A stretch of 64,000 nucleotides of DNA. Source: Sulfuricurvum sp. (GTDB lineage Bacteria > Campylobacterota > Campylobacteria > Campylobacterales > Sulfurimonadaceae). The position numbers were made by a program, and so were the translations under genes. Of this stretch, positions 19,637 to 30,292 are shown piece by piece; the stretch's first letter is position 1, and every line of letters begins with the position of its first letter. Under the pieces are notes generated by a model that saw only the letters and a list, made by a program, of their open reading frames with translations, was not told the DNA's origin and searched no databases. Location: NCBI GenBank assembly GCA_030692765.1, contig JAUYUB010000018.1, forward strand, positions 62,001 through 126,000. Direction: 5' to 3'.

Positions 19637-20662
19637 TTAATTGCAGTGTCGTCGGAAAAAGATAGCAATATCGTAGTGCTTGTTGGAGCGTTTAAGATCT
19701 CTGTACGCTTTGAAGATTTGATATTCGTCGTGGGCCGTATTGTTAAGTAACTCATTGGCAACATCGATCATTTGCAAATCATACAACGTGTAAAAATACG
19801 CTTCCATAACATCTTCGCATTGTTCACTCATTGATTCGAATAAACGTATTCGCTGCTCTGGAATCATATTTTTAGCCAAAATATTCGATAAATCGATAAA
19901 ATCATCGCTTGTTAATTTGAGATTTTTGATCAAGCTTACCGCTTCATCATTACTCATCTCAATCCCATTTTCATAACCGTTTATACGTCCAAGGAAAGTA
20001 AAAAGAGATGATTTTGACAAAAGATTTTTATATTTAAGAACTGAACCCATTGATGCAGTCTTTACATACGTTTCATATGCCTTTTGACAAACAACATCAC
20101 CATACGTATCCTGACGTGACAAAACTTCATCAGCCGTCAATTCACCACGTTCCAAACGATTCAAATTGTTTTGAATCATTAACGATGTTGTATGGGATAA
20201 ATGAAACCTTTTTATTTCAACTTTTTTATGTGTTTTAATATCTGAGAGCAAAGTCAGTGCTTCATCAATTTTTTCGTTACCTATTGTTTTCAATGTTTCG
20301 TAAGGTAAAATCAATGAGCTTTCAATTAATTTACCCATGACCTTGTAAGCATCACTTTTAAACACATAATTACGTTCAGCTACACCTAATAAAGAATCAC
20401 GAAGGGCATCAATCATTTTTTCATGATCACGATTTAAACGTCTAAGTTTATAATTTCCAACCAAAACATAAACGGCCATATGCAATACACTTGCAAGATA
20501 CAAAAGAGCCAAAGGTACAACAACCCAAAAAGCAATTGGAAGATTAGGAAAATGGATACCTACCAAATCAAAGGACATGGATTCAGAATTAATACTGTAG
20601 ACGGCTAAACCGACCAATATCATTAAAATAAATGACCCGACAGTATAACGTTTTAGTTGCAT
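19637..20662 (-). CDS. Membrane-anchored protein of unknown function
   Basis: 341 residues from the ATG at 20662, chosen because an AGGGG site lies about 6 bases before it; a longer frame would run back into the dksA-like gene. Two N-terminal membrane helices (about 8-28 and 42-66) precede a long, mostly helical cytoplasmic part. It has no catalytic motif I recognise. Its 10-bp gap to the dksA-like gene indicates shared transcription. Conserved-protein status is plausible, but the function is unknown. Confidence 0.8.
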   Translation of the reverse strand: MQLKRYTVGSFILMILVGLAVYSINSESMSFDLVGIHFPNLPIAFWVVVPLALLYLASVLHMAVYVLVGNYKLRRLNRDHEKMIDALRDSLLGVAERNYVFKSDAYKVMGKLIESSLILPYETLKTIGNEKIDEALTLLSDIKTHKKVEIKRFHLSHTTSLMIQNNLNRLERGELTADEVLSRQDTYGDVVCQKAYETYVKTASMGSVLKYKNLLSKSSLFTFLGRINGYENGIEMSNDEAVSLIKNLKLTSDDFIDLSNILAKNMIPEQRIRLFESMSEQCEDVMEAYFYTLYDLQMIDVANELLNNTAHDEYQIFKAYRDLKRSNKHYDIAIFFRRHCN

Positions 20663-20672
20663 TAATTCCCCT

Positions 20673-21026
20673 TTAGGCTTTATTTTTCTCAGCAATAGGA
20701 CGACATATAATACAATATTTAGCATGCGCTTTTACTTTTAAGCGCTGAAATCCTATCTCATCTTCACACATATCGCATATGCCGTATTGTTTTGTTTTTA
20801 TTTTCCCTAGGGCAGCTTCGATCTCATTTAACTCTTGAAGTTGCTGCGCACCGATAGCACTTTCTACCAGATTTTCATTACTTGCAGATGCGTAATCACC
20901 CTCATCGTTGAGTTCACACTCACGAAGCTGTATCATTTCTTGCTCAACAGCATTCAAGTTTTTAATAATTTGAACTTTACGGGCCAATAAAATCTCTTCA
21001 AAATAATGCAGTTCACTCTCTCGCAT
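20673..21026 (-). CDS. dksA: DksA/TraR-family zinc-finger protein
   Basis: 117 residues: an N-terminal coiled coil (about 1-75) and a C4 zinc finger (CDMCEDEIGF...YCIIC, about 84-108). The coiled-coil tip reads LNDEGDYAS in place of the paired acidic tip of enterobacterial DksA. Members bind the RNA polymerase secondary channel and modulate stringent control. The tip change means the mode of action may differ. It is 8 bp after rlmH. Confidence 0.85.
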   Translation of the reverse strand: MRESELHYFEEILLARKVQIIKNLNAVEQEMIQLRECELNDEGDYASASNENLVESAIGAQQLQELNEIEAALGKIKTKQYGICDMCEDEIGFQRLKVKAHAKYCIICRPIAEKNKA

Positions 21027-21034
21027 ACGGTTCC

Positions 21035-21493
21035 TTATTTATGATACGGATGATTATTCAACAGTGTGAAAGATCGATATATCTGCTCTAACAAAACTGC
21101 CTTGGCAATTTTATGACTCATCGTCAATTCAGAAAGACTTATAACGCTGTCACACTGGGCAATAAATGACTCTTCAAAGCCAAATGCTCCACCTATGAAA
21201 AATTGTATCGCGATTTTATCACACAGGAGCTTACTAAATGCCAAACTGTTACACTTTTTTCCATCAGGATGTAACGCAATTGAATATGCTTTTCCCAACA
21301 TTGGCTCGAGCAACTTACTATAGGCTATTTTAGACGCTTCAGGACTGGTTTGATGCGCTTTTACAATCTCTTTTGGAAACAGTTCAACATCATCTAATTT
21401 CGCAAAACGGGATATCATTTTAATCTGTTCTTGATAAAGAGGGTCATACAAAGAACGCTCTTTTTTTGCTATCGAAATAACGGAAATATTCAC
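21035..21493 (-). CDS. rlmH: 23S rRNA (pseudouridine1915-N3)-methyltransferase RlmH
   Basis: 152 residues, a SPOUT knot enzyme of normal length. The SAM-binding knot is visible in [20 protein letters not shown] and [21 protein letters not shown], ending in the family tail HPYHK. It methylates the pseudouridine in 23S rRNA helix 69. It overlaps the thiE-like gene by 4 bp. Confidence 0.96.
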   Translation of the reverse strand: MNISVISIAKKERSLYDPLYQEQIKMISRFAKLDDVELFPKEIVKAHQTSPEASKIAYSKLLEPMLGKAYSIALHPDGKKCNSLAFSKLLCDKIAIQFFIGGAFGFEESFIAQCDSVISLSELTMSHKIAKAVLLEQIYRSFTLLNNHPYHK

Positions 21494-22047
21494 AAGAGTC
21501 CGCTTCCAATGACGTGATAGGTAACGTGTTCAAAAACATCATCCGTTTTCACACCACCAATCACGGCTACTGGGTGCGTCGAGATTTTAGCCAACGAATC
21601 CAAGGCTTCGCCCAAAACACCTGCCTCTTTTTTTGTAGCGGTAGATCGGTACGCACCTAATCCAATATAATTAAGTTCCAAAGTATTCGCAATTGCAATT
21701 TCGTCGCTATTATGGGTAGAAAGTCCGATTACCTTATCACTGCCAATGGCCAACTTAAGAATTTTAATAGCACGCGTAGGATCGCTGTCTATTGCATAGA
21801 GATCATCTTGACCTATATGAATACCGTCACAATACGTTGCCAATTCATAATGGTCATTAATGATTAAAAAACCATCCCACAATTGACGTAATTCAATCAA
21901 GTCGTTTTTAATCGTGGCGATATCATCATGTTTATTACGATATTGGACTATCTCACCATTAAAAGCTTTTACTTTTTGGATAAACGTCTCGAAGTCAATA
22001 TCTCGTGAGCGCAAAACGTCACGATCGCATAAAGCATACAAACGCAT
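21490..22047 (-). CDS. thiE: Thiamine phosphate synthase-like protein
   Basis: 185 residues, a little shorter than typical ThiE (about 210). ThiE motifs are present: [10 protein letters not shown]-like [25 protein letters not shown] and [18 protein letters not shown], then IGGVK and a terminal IGSGLL. These are the phosphate- and pyrimidine-binding loops of the TIM barrel. The enzyme would join the thiazole and pyrimidine halves of thiamine. The short length leaves room for a divergent role. It is 1 bp from accD and overlaps rlmH. Confidence 0.75.
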   Translation of the reverse strand: MRLYALCDRDVLRSRDIDFETFIQKVKAFNGEIVQYRNKHDDIATIKNDLIELRQLWDGFLIINDHYELATYCDGIHIGQDDLYAIDSDPTRAIKILKLAIGSDKVIGLSTHNSDEIAIANTLELNYIGLGAYRSTATKKEAGVLGEALDSLAKISTHPVAVIGGVKTDDVFEHVTYHVIGSGLL

Positions 22048-22048
22048 A

Positions 22049-22891
22049 TTAAGGAAGGAGAAGAGTTAACAGATCGCTTAACGTATCTTTGAGCTCATTA
22101 CGCTCTACGATCATGTCAATAGACCCTTTTTCAAGTAAAAATTCTGCTCTTTGAAAACCATCCGGTAAATCAGAACCAATCGTTTGCTTTATAACACGTT
22201 GTCCCGCGAATCCGACTAATGCACCTGGCTCCGCAATAATAATGTCACCCAACGTTGCAAACGATGCACTGACACCGCCCATCGTAGGATCAGTCAGTAA
22301 AGAAATATAAGGTAGCTTAGCCTGTGCCAAACGTGCAAGCGCCGCAGAAGTCTTCGACATTTGCATGAGAGAAAAAGTACTCTCTTGCATACGTGCGCCT
22401 CCGCTGGCGCTGACGATGATGACCCCTTGACGTTTATCTATTGCACGATTGATTGCACGAACAATTTTTTCACCTTCAACAGAACCCAATGATCCGCCCA
22501 TAAAGTTGAAATCAAAGACAACCAACTGTACAGGAACAGAGTTGATGGTACATTCTCCACTGACGACAGAGGAATAGCGTCCATTTTTTTCATATCCTTC
22601 TTGAATACGAGCTGCATAACTCTTTTTATCAACAAACGCCAAAGGATCAATCGGTTTTAAAGTAGCATCATATTCTAGAAAACTGCCTTCATCTGTGATT
22701 ATGGCAAGACGCTCTTGTACCCCAATACGTAGATGGAAACCGCATTTAGGACAAACATGATTTTGCTTTTCCATCTCTTTGTAGTACATGAGTGACTGAC
22801 AAGAAGTACATTTTACCCAGTGAGAAGGGGCTTCGCTTTTGGTAGGCTGCTTCTTTTTTTCGGAGTCACCGAACAGGTTAAATAGACTCAA
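22049..22891 (-). CDS. accD: Acetyl-CoA carboxylase carboxyltransferase subunit beta
   Basis: 280 residues. An N-terminal zinc finger (CTSCQSLMYYKEM...HVCPKCG, about 28-52) precedes the crotonase-fold carboxyltransferase, with FDFNFMGGSLGSVEGEKI, VSASGGARMQEST and LLTDPTMGGVSASFA. With AccA it transfers carboxylate from biotin to acetyl-CoA, the first step of fatty-acid synthesis. accA is not in the window. It overlaps the upstream phosphatase gene by 4 bp. Confidence 0.96.
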   Translation of the reverse strand: MSLFNLFGDSEKKKQPTKSEAPSHWVKCTSCQSLMYYKEMEKQNHVCPKCGFHLRIGVQERLAIITDEGSFLEYDATLKPIDPLAFVDKKSYAARIQEGYEKNGRYSSVVSGECTINSVPVQLVVFDFNFMGGSLGSVEGEKIVRAINRAIDKRQGVIIVSASGGARMQESTFSLMQMSKTSAALARLAQAKLPYISLLTDPTMGGVSASFATLGDIIIAEPGALVGFAGQRVIKQTIGSDLPDGFQRAEFLLEKGSIDMIVERNELKDTLSDLLTLLLP

Positions 22892-23619
22892 AAATACTCC
22901 TTTTCAACTATTAAACGTATCCGTTCAAACACTTCTTTGTCCGAGCTCAAGAGGATATATCTCTCATCTTGAAACTTGTGAAGGTGTTGGCTCAAATATA
23001 AGCCTGCTTGGATATCAAACGTTCGCATTGTACCTAAAAATAACACATATTTAACATAAGGGGCATACGCCAACGAGAGCGCCAATGCTCCTGGTGAACG
23101 ATATTTTAACTTGTTAAGCATCAATTTCTCACCAAGAATAGGATGTTCAGGTCCTTTTTCAAAAAGACCTATTTTTGCCTTCGTATTGTTTAAAATAGTC
23201 GTTTTCTCATGGGGTGCATCCAAATTTGTACGATAATATTCTTCTCTCGTACGAATAAAAACCTCGCCATTTGCCAGATTACACACAACGGCTTTTGACG
23301 TTATTTCATCCTCTACTAATGCAATAGAGACACCGTAATAAGGGAAGAATGAAGAAAAATTGTCACTACCGTCAATCGGATCTAAAATAATATTACGAGA
23401 AGATTTTGGTGACATCCATCCACTCTCTTCGGAGTAAATAGAACCATAAGAAGATAAATTTTTAAAGAATATGGCTTCTGCTAATAAATCAAAACCACTG
23501 CTGATGTCCCCGCCATGTCCTCTATCAAAAGATTCAAACAAAGAAAGATCACTAGGGTTGGCTATTAAGTCCCGCACTTCACTACAAGACTCAATAACCG
23601 CTTGTATAAACAGATTCAT
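22888..23619 (-). CDS. Inositol monophosphatase-family (SuhB/CysQ-like) phosphatase
   Basis: 243 residues. Metal-site motifs are present: YSEESGW (about 58-64) and the central ILDPIDGSDNFSSF (about 77-90). A third acidic element FDIQAGLYL lies near the C-terminus. The family hydrolyses inositol phosphates, PAP or fructose bisphosphate; which of these applies cannot be told. It overlaps gltD by one base and accD by four, so it is embedded in the operon. Confidence 0.85.
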   Translation of the reverse strand: MNLFIQAVIESCSEVRDLIANPSDLSLFESFDRGHGGDISSGFDLLAEAIFFKNLSSYGSIYSEESGWMSPKSSRNIILDPIDGSDNFSSFFPYYGVSIALVEDEITSKAVVCNLANGEVFIRTREEYYRTNLDAPHEKTTILNNTKAKIGLFEKGPEHPILGEKLMLNKLKYRSPGALALSLAYAPYVKYVLFLGTMRTFDIQAGLYLSQHLHKFQDERYILLSSDKEVFERIRLIVEKEYF

Positions 23620-25001
23620 TAGCCTAAGAGAGATTTAACCATTGCACGCGCAGCTTCACGTCCATCATATGCCGCTGTTACAACTAAGTCAGCACCGCGA
23701 TAGCAATCCCCACCAGCATAGACACCAGGAGTCGTTGTTTGAAACTTTTCATCAATGACTATACCGCCCCACGCATTAACAGCAATGCCATTTTCTGCTA
23801 AAAACGCAGGTACCTCGGGATCAAATCCAAGAGCCATGATAACAACATCAGCATTGACATTGAAATCACCACCTTTAATTTCTTCCATCTTTTGACGTCC
23901 GCTTGCATCTTTGGAACCCAATACTGTCTTTGCCATATGTACAGCAACGGCTTTGCCGTTTTCATTCACGAGTACTTCTTTTGGAGAAGCATAAAAAGAG
24001 AAATCAACTCCCTCCTCAACTGCATTTTTATATTCTCTTTGTGAGCCTGGCATATTGTGTGCATCACGACGATACAAACAGGTTACGTTCTTTGCCCCTT
24101 CACGTTTAGCCGTACGTACACAGTCCATTGCCGTATCACCACCACCGATAACAACGACTTCTAAATCTTTGAAATCGAATTTTTTATCATAACTCAATCC
24201 AAAATTTTTACGCTGGATTGCTGTCAAATAGTCCATAGACAAAAATACGTTAGAAGCATGCTCACCTGCGATATTTGCAGTTTTTGCTTTGGTTGCACCC
24301 AGCCCCAGAAAAAGTGCATCATGAGAATCCGCAATTTCATCAAATTCGATATCTTTACCCACTTCACTATTTAATACGAGCTTCAAACCCGCCTCTAACA
24401 ATAATCCAACACGACGATCAACAATTTTTTTGTCAAGCTTAAAATTAGGAATACCATAGGTCAATAAGCCGCCAGCATGGTCACTTCGCTCATACATCGT
24501 CACTGCAATACCAGAACGTAACAAATACGTTGCAGCTGAAAGTCCCGCAGGTCCTGATCCGATTATCGCTACTTTTTTATCCGTAGTGATTCCAGGAAAA
24601 TATGGCTTCATACCCTGTTTGAATCCCTCTTCATTGATAAAAGTTTCAATGGAACCAATAGTAATAGCCCCATGACCGTCATTAAGAGTACAATCGCCCT
24701 CACAAAGACGATCATGTGGACACACACGTCCCATAACTTCAGGAAACGGTGATGGCTCATTGGAAAGTTTAAATGCGAAGCTCAAATCTTTCTCTGCAAC
24801 TGCTTTTAGCCATTGCGGGATGTAATTATGCAATGGACATTTATTGAGACAAAATGGGTCACCGCATTGGATACAACGGTCACTTTGTGATGATGCTTCA
24901 TGTGTCTCTACAGGCTCATAGATTTCACTAAAATCTTTAAGTCGTTGGACAACACCACGCTTGGTGGGATCAATACGTTCAATGGTTAAAAATTCTCTCA
25001 T
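23619..25001 (-). CDS. gltD: Glutamate synthase small subunit GltD
   Basis: 460 residues. N-terminal cysteines suited to two iron-sulfur clusters (CIQCGDPFCLNKCP and VCPHDRLCEGDC, about 41-115) lead to an FAD domain (IGSGPAGLSAATYLL, about 148) and an NAD(P)H domain (VVIGGGDTAMDC, about 285). It passes electrons from NADPH to GltB. It begins 2 bp after the gltB stop. Confidence 0.96.
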   Translation of the reverse strand: MREFLTIERIDPTKRGVVQRLKDFSEIYEPVETHEASSQSDRCIQCGDPFCLNKCPLHNYIPQWLKAVAEKDLSFAFKLSNEPSPFPEVMGRVCPHDRLCEGDCTLNDGHGAITIGSIETFINEEGFKQGMKPYFPGITTDKKVAIIGSGPAGLSAATYLLRSGIAVTMYERSDHAGGLLTYGIPNFKLDKKIVDRRVGLLLEAGLKLVLNSEVGKDIEFDEIADSHDALFLGLGATKAKTANIAGEHASNVFLSMDYLTAIQRKNFGLSYDKKFDFKDLEVVVIGGGDTAMDCVRTAKREGAKNVTCLYRRDAHNMPGSQREYKNAVEEGVDFSFYASPKEVLVNENGKAVAVHMAKTVLGSKDASGRQKMEEIKGGDFNVNADVVIMALGFDPEVPAFLAENGIAVNAWGGIVIDEKFQTTTPGVYAGGDCYRGADLVVTAAYDGREAARAMVKSLLG

Positions 25002-25003
25002 AA

Positions 25004-28000
25004 TTAGTCCCCTTTATCCGGATTCAATGGTAATTTGGTTAAATTTTTCGGACGAACCAACCAGAAATTTCGGATTTCGTCACGGAAATTGTTTAGTAGT
25101 TTCTGTGCTTTATTGCTTTGCGTTTCTGCAACATAGTCTTTTAACAAACCTTTTAGATAGTGACGCGCTTCATCTCCATCATCCGTATCAATACGTATTG
25201 CATCGACCAGCTCACGATTGACATTTTCTACAAAACTGTGATTTTCATCATAAACAAATGCAACACCGCCCGTCATACCTGCACCAAAATTGATACCTGT
25301 TTTACCCAATATAACTACAATACCGCCTGTCATGTATTCACATGCATTATCCCCAGTCCCCTCTACTACCGCAAAGGCACCTGAGTTACGTACGGCAAAA
25401 CGCTCACCTACGCATCCTGAAATAAACAGCTTACCGCCAGTAGCACCATACAAACAGGTATTTCCACCTGCAGCAAATTCTTCACCCTGATTTTGAGACT
25501 TTACAACGATTTTACCGCCGTGCATCCCTTTACCAATGTAATCATTGGCGACTCCATCAACATGAATTGTGATACCGTTAATCAAAAATGCACCCAGTGC
25601 TTGACCTGCAATACCTTTTAAATCAATACGGATCGTATCACTCTTAAGACCTTTATCCCCATAATATTGAGCGATTTCGCCACTGATACGTGCTCCAAAA
25701 CTACGATTCGTATTACAAATAGTACGTGTTATTCGTACCGGACGCTCTGGATTTTTAATCGCATCCATCGCTTCGTTTAATACGTCTTTTTCAAACTCAT
25801 TATCATCAAAAGGCTTATTGGTTGCGCTTTGGCAGGTATTAACACCCTCTTCTTTGTGTAAGATGTTGCTGAAGTCAAATTTACGTGCGAAGTCATTATC
25901 GATAACCTGCAATATATCACTGCGACCGACCAGTTCTTCCATCGTCTCATAACCAAGCTTCGCCATGATTTGACGTACATCTTCCGCCATATAGGTGAAG
26001 TAATTAATAAGCTGTTCAACTGTGCCCGTAAAATACTCACTGCGCAACTTCTCATTTTGCGTAGCAATACCAACTGAACATTTGTTAACGTGACAAATAC
26101 GAAGCAGTTTACATCCAATAATAGTCAATGCACCAGTACCAAAAGCAAAACTCTCTGCACCCAGCATCGCCGCTTTTACGACATCCTGACCTGTTTTGAG
26201 ACCACCATCCGTTTGTACATGAACAAGCCCACGTAAATTGTTCGCTTTAAGCGCATTGTGTGCTTCTGAGAGACCTAATTCCCATGGATTTCCTGCAAAT
26301 TTGATGGAAGTTAACGGAGCAGCACCCGTACCGCCATCCCCACCTGAAATGATGATTTTATCAGCATACGCTTTTGCAACGCCCGAGGCAATCGTCCCAA
26401 CCCCTGCAGCAGAAACGAGTTTAACCGCAACTTTTGCATTTGGATTGACTTGTTTCATATCGAAAATAAGCTGCGCCAAATCCTCAATCGAATAAATATC
26501 GTGATGTGGAGGAGGAGAAATGAGCGTCACCCCCGGGGTAGTATGACGTAAACGCGCGATCAAAGGTGATACCTTGTGACCTGGCAACTGACCGCCCTCA
26601 CCCGGTTTTGCACCTTGAGCTACTTTAATCTGGATTTCTTCAGCACTGCGCAAGTAGGCAGGTGTAACACCGAAACGTCCTGATGCAACTTGCTTGATCT
26701 TGGAGTTTTTCAAGGTATCAAAACGTGCTGAATCTTCCCCGCCCTCACCTGAGTTACTTTGAGCACCGATTGTGTTCATTGCAACTGCCATACACTCATG
26801 GGCCTCTGGAGAAATAGAACCCAAACTCATTGCTGCGGATGCAAATCGTTTAAATATTTTTTCTTTTGACTCTACTTTAGAAATATCAATACTTGGACGG
26901 TCCGATTTGAATTCAAAGAAATCACGGATATATTTTTGCCCGCGCTTGTTTACCAGAGAGGTCAAGAAATCAAAATCTTCACGTTTACCGCTTTTGGATA
27001 CACGATGAATCGCATGAATAACATCCGGATTAAAATCATGATGTTCTTGCCCATTGTAAAACTTATAAAATCCACCAATTTTGAGTGGGAAAATACGATT
27101 AAAGCTGGTTTGTTCAAATGCCTCTTTGTGATCTCTCGTCAAACGCTCATCAATATCTTCATACGTCAATCCAGGAATCATCGCATGTGAATCGCCAAAA
27201 CAATCGTTAACAATTTCACGACTTAGACCCATAATATCAAACAATCCAGAGTTACGATACGACGCTACGGTTGCAATTCCCATTTTAGACATGATTTTTA
27301 ACAAACCTGCATTTAGAGCTTGAAGTGCAGATTTAAAGGCTTCTGAACAGCTTGCATCGTCTCCATTACTTTGTTGAACACGTGCAGAAATGGTTGCGAA
27401 AAGAAGGCTAGGATAAACAGCATTTGCACCATACGCAACCAATGTAGCCACACCATGAGAATCAACCACTTCACAGGTTGATGCGATTATTGATCCTAAA
27501 TGACGCACTTTTGCATCCAATAATGCATGACTGATACGTCCAACTGCCATAAGCATTGGAATCGTTTTATCTTCAGCGCTAAAACCGCTGTCATCGAGGA
27601 TGATGATACGAACACTCTCTTCTTTAACTGCTTTTACAATTTCAACAGACAAAGCAGTTAATGCATCGCGCAAAGAGCCTTTGTAAGCCGTAGAAAATGT
27701 TTTATAGGCAAAAGCAGGATTATAACGTGGTGATTTTTTATCGCCAAACGATTTTAAAACCTCTAATTTTTCTTTGAGCATAATCGGTGAAATTGCTTTT
27801 AGACGGTTTGCATGTGATGGGATTTCATTGAGGATATTGTGTGTTTCACCAAACCCTGAGTTCAAACTCATAACCACTTTTTCACGGATCGGATCGATTG
27901 GAGGATTGGTTACTTGTGCAAAACGCTGTTTAAAAAAGTCACTGAAGTTACGTTGTACGCTACTGAAAGCGGCAAGTGGCGTATCATCACCCATAGAGCC

Positions 28001-29440
28001 AACAGCCTCTTTACCATCACGTATCATAGGCTCAATCACCTGTTCTACAATCTCTTGTGTAATATTGTAATAACGCTGACGCTGGATGAGCTCTTTGACC
28101 GTACAATCGCACTTTGTGACATACTGATTTTCTACATGTTCTTGCAAATAAGTCAAATGATCATTGAGCCATGTCATATATGGATTGGATGTTTTTAAAT
28201 AGTCATTAATATCTTCATCTTTGAGCACTTTACCGAACTTTAAGTCCAAACCGATCATTTGACCTGACTGGAGGCGTCCACGCTCTTTGATATTCTCTTC
28301 TGCAATGTCAATAACACCGTATTCACTGGCAATCAGTAATGTATCATCGTGCGTAATAATGTATTTTGATGGTCGAAGACCATTGCGATCCAATACACAT
28401 CCGATGTAACGACCATCGGTTAGTGAGAACGCTGCCGGACCGTCCCATGCTTCAAAAACGGTTGAATGGTATTCGTAAAATGCACGAAGCTGTGGATCCA
28501 TAAGGGGCGCATTCTGCCAAGGTGCCGGAATAATCGCACGAGCCGCTTTGAAAAAATCCATACCATTAGCAATCAAAAATTCAAAGAAGTTATCGGCACT
28601 TGCACTGTCCGAACCATGTGGCTGTAAAATAGGCAACAATCGTGCGATTTCTGCATCCGTGAACACTTCACTTTTGATTGATTCTGATTTAACCGCTACA
28701 TTGAAACGGTTTGCTTCAACCGAGTTAATCTCACCGTTATGGGCAACCGCACGAAACGGTTGTGCCAAACGCCATTTCGGCAAGGTGTTTGTTGAAAAGC
28801 GCTGGTGAAAGAGTGAAAATGAAATTTTAAAATTTTCATTTTGAAAGTCAGTATAAAATTCCTTAATATGCGTAGGCATAATAAGTCCCTTGTATGAAAT
28901 AACTCTCGTTGACATCGATGGGATGTAAAAATCTTCATCCAAAACAAATTTATGTTCTATCTCTTTACGAGTCAGATACAAAAGAGCATCAAAACGCTGA
29001 GTTGCCATTAATGAATTAGGGGTAATAAAAAGATGATGTATTTCAGGAAGACTTTGTAGCGCCTGTTCCCCAAGTGCATTAGTATCTACAGGTACGACAC
29101 GATCCAGTACCACTTTCAAATCATTAAGAGTACACAAACGTTGCAACTCAACGAGCTGCTCAGCATTTTTGGTAAATACAACCGCAATAGCATACATTTC
29201 AGGAAGTTCAATCCCCTTTTCTACAGCACATGCACGCATAAAATCTTGAGGAATTGAAAGGAGCAATCCACTTCCGTCACCTGTTTTGCCATCTGCCGCT
29301 ACTGCACCTCGGTGCATCATACGCTCTAATGCTGTAATCGCATTTTCAAGTGTTTCATGAGATGGACGATTTTTAATGTTGGCGATCAAACCAAAACCGC
29401 AGTTATCTTTAAATGATCGTAATAAATCTTGGTATTCCAC
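25004..29440 (-). CDS. gltB: Glutamate synthase large subunit GltB
   Basis: 1478 residues, full length. A short propeptide of 13 residues precedes the predicted N-terminal nucleophile (C14 in DNCGFGLIA). The class II amidotransferase domain follows, then the central and FMN domains (SPPPHHDIYSIEDLAQLI; ISGGDGGTGAAPLTSIKFAG) and the 3Fe-4S region (CKLLRICHVNKCSVGIATQN). A glycine-rich beta-helix closes the chain. It converts glutamine and 2-oxoglutarate to two glutamates. The start is GTG, with AAGGTG upstream. Confidence 0.97.
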   Translation of the reverse strand: MEYQDLLRSFKDNCGFGLIANIKNRPSHETLENAITALERMMHRGAVAADGKTGDGSGLLLSIPQDFMRACAVEKGIELPEMYAIAVVFTKNAEQLVELQRLCTLNDLKVVLDRVVPVDTNALGEQALQSLPEIHHLFITPNSLMATQRFDALLYLTRKEIEHKFVLDEDFYIPSMSTRVISYKGLIMPTHIKEFYTDFQNENFKISFSLFHQRFSTNTLPKWRLAQPFRAVAHNGEINSVEANRFNVAVKSESIKSEVFTDAEIARLLPILQPHGSDSASADNFFEFLIANGMDFFKAARAIIPAPWQNAPLMDPQLRAFYEYHSTVFEAWDGPAAFSLTDGRYIGCVLDRNGLRPSKYIITHDDTLLIASEYGVIDIAEENIKERGRLQSGQMIGLDLKFGKVLKDEDINDYLKTSNPYMTWLNDHLTYLQEHVENQYVTKCDCTVKELIQRQRYYNITQEIVEQVIEPMIRDGKEAVGSMGDDTPLAAFSSVQRNFSDFFKQRFAQVTNPPIDPIREKVVMSLNSGFGETHNILNEIPSHANRLKAISPIMLKEKLEVLKSFGDKKSPRYNPAFAYKTFSTAYKGSLRDALTALSVEIVKAVKEESVRIIILDDSGFSAEDKTIPMLMAVGRISHALLDAKVRHLGSIIASTCEVVDSHGVATLVAYGANAVYPSLLFATISARVQQSNGDDASCSEAFKSALQALNAGLLKIMSKMGIATVASYRNSGLFDIMGLSREIVNDCFGDSHAMIPGLTYEDIDERLTRDHKEAFEQTSFNRIFPLKIGGFYKFYNGQEHHDFNPDVIHAIHRVSKSGKREDFDFLTSLVNKRGQKYIRDFFEFKSDRPSIDISKVESKEKIFKRFASAAMSLGSISPEAHECMAVAMNTIGAQSNSGEGGEDSARFDTLKNSKIKQVASGRFGVTPAYLRSAEEIQIKVAQGAKPGEGGQLPGHKVSPLIARLRHTTPGVTLISPPPHHDIYSIEDLAQLIFDMKQVNPNAKVAVKLVSAAGVGTIASGVAKAYADKIIISGGDGGTGAAPLTSIKFAGNPWELGLSEAHNALKANNLRGLVHVQTDGGLKTGQDVVKAAMLGAESFAFGTGALTIIGCKLLRICHVNKCSVGIATQNEKLRSEYFTGTVEQLINYFTYMAEDVRQIMAKLGYETMEELVGRSDILQVIDNDFARKFDFSNILHKEEGVNTCQSATNKPFDDNEFEKDVLNEAMDAIKNPERPVRITRTICNTNRSFGARISGEIAQYYGDKGLKSDTIRIDLKGIAGQALGAFLINGITIHVDGVANDYIGKGMHGGKIVVKSQNQGEEFAAGGNTCLYGATGGKLFISGCVGERFAVRNSGAFAVVEGTGDNACEYMTGGIVVILGKTGINFGAGMTGGVAFVYDENHSFVENVNRELVDAIRIDTDDGDEARHYLKGLLKDYVAETQSNKAQKLLNNFRDEIRNFWLVRPKNLTKLPLNPDKGD

Positions 29441-29622
29441 TGAGATATCACCTTATGAATCGGAAAATTCCGGAAATTATTTGTATTTAATCTCTTTTTA
29501 AACATAACTAGTTTAAAGGGGATTCAAATTTTCTTATTTTACCAATAATTTAGTTAAAAAGCTTTAAAATACGGACATAAATTAAAAAAATATGATCATA
29601 AAGTGTAGTTTAGAAGCAAAAT
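29441..29622. promoter_or_regulatory. Divergent intergenic region, gltB (-) and recO (+)
   Basis: 182 AT-rich bases must hold promoters for both genes. A TAAAAT at 29565-29570 is a candidate -10 for recO. No riboswitch, operator palindrome or terminator is recognised. Confidence 0.35.
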
Positions 29623-30240
29623 ATGCAGGGATTTATCATCAAACTCAGCCGTGCACGTGACGAAGATATGATAGTCACAATAATATCTGAGCTAAACTTA
29701 ACAACCCTTTATCGTTTTTACGGTGCACGTCACAGCCCAATCAATTTGGGATTTAAAATTGATTATGAATCTGAGAGCTCACTAAAAAGTTCAATACCAC
29801 GTATGCGTGACGTAATACATCTAGGATTCAGCTGGATGGGAAAATACGATCGGATCCTGATATGGCAACAATTCATAGCACTTTTTTATCCTCATATAGG
29901 CAGTTCAGAAGAAATTGGTCCCTTCTATTACCGATTGTTAGATGACTGCGCTAATAGATGGGGTGAGCAAAATCCTAAACGTCTTGCGATTGAAGCTTAT
30001 GTTGAATTATTGGAATATGAAGGGCGACTGCATTCTCATATGAATTGTTTTTTCTGTAATCATCCCATTGAAAGTGATATTTCATTAATACGCGCATTCT
30101 TACCAGCCCACACCGAATGTTCACACACTTTATCGATTAATGAAAAAGGGCTTTTATGGCTGTATAAGCACTATTCAACACTCTTTTTAAACGATAATGA
30201 GGTTGATCGGCTTTGGTATGTGATGTGCGAGGGTTTATGA
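29623..30240 (+). CDS. recO: Recombination protein RecO (campylobacterotal type)
   Basis: 205 residues. The N-terminal MQGFIIKLSRARDEDMIVTIIS followed by TLYRFYGARHSPINLG matches the short RecO of this phylum. A helical C-terminal part contains a possible metal pair (CFFCNHPI, about 141-148). RecO anneals DNA and, with RecR (here at 2757), loads RecA. The assignment is from the distinctive N-terminal block; the similarity to E. coli RecO is low. Confidence 0.8.
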   Translation: MQGFIIKLSRARDEDMIVTIISELNLTTLYRFYGARHSPINLGFKIDYESESSLKSSIPRMRDVIHLGFSWMGKYDRILIWQQFIALFYPHIGSSEEIGPFYYRLLDDCANRWGEQNPKRLAIEAYVELLEYEGRLHSHMNCFFCNHPIESDISLIRAFLPAHTECSHTLSINEKGLLWLYKHYSTLFLNDNEVDRLWYVMCEGL

Positions 30241-30292
30241 TTATCGGAACACTTTTTGCTTCTACAATTTTATATCCTAGAAAGAGTATCAC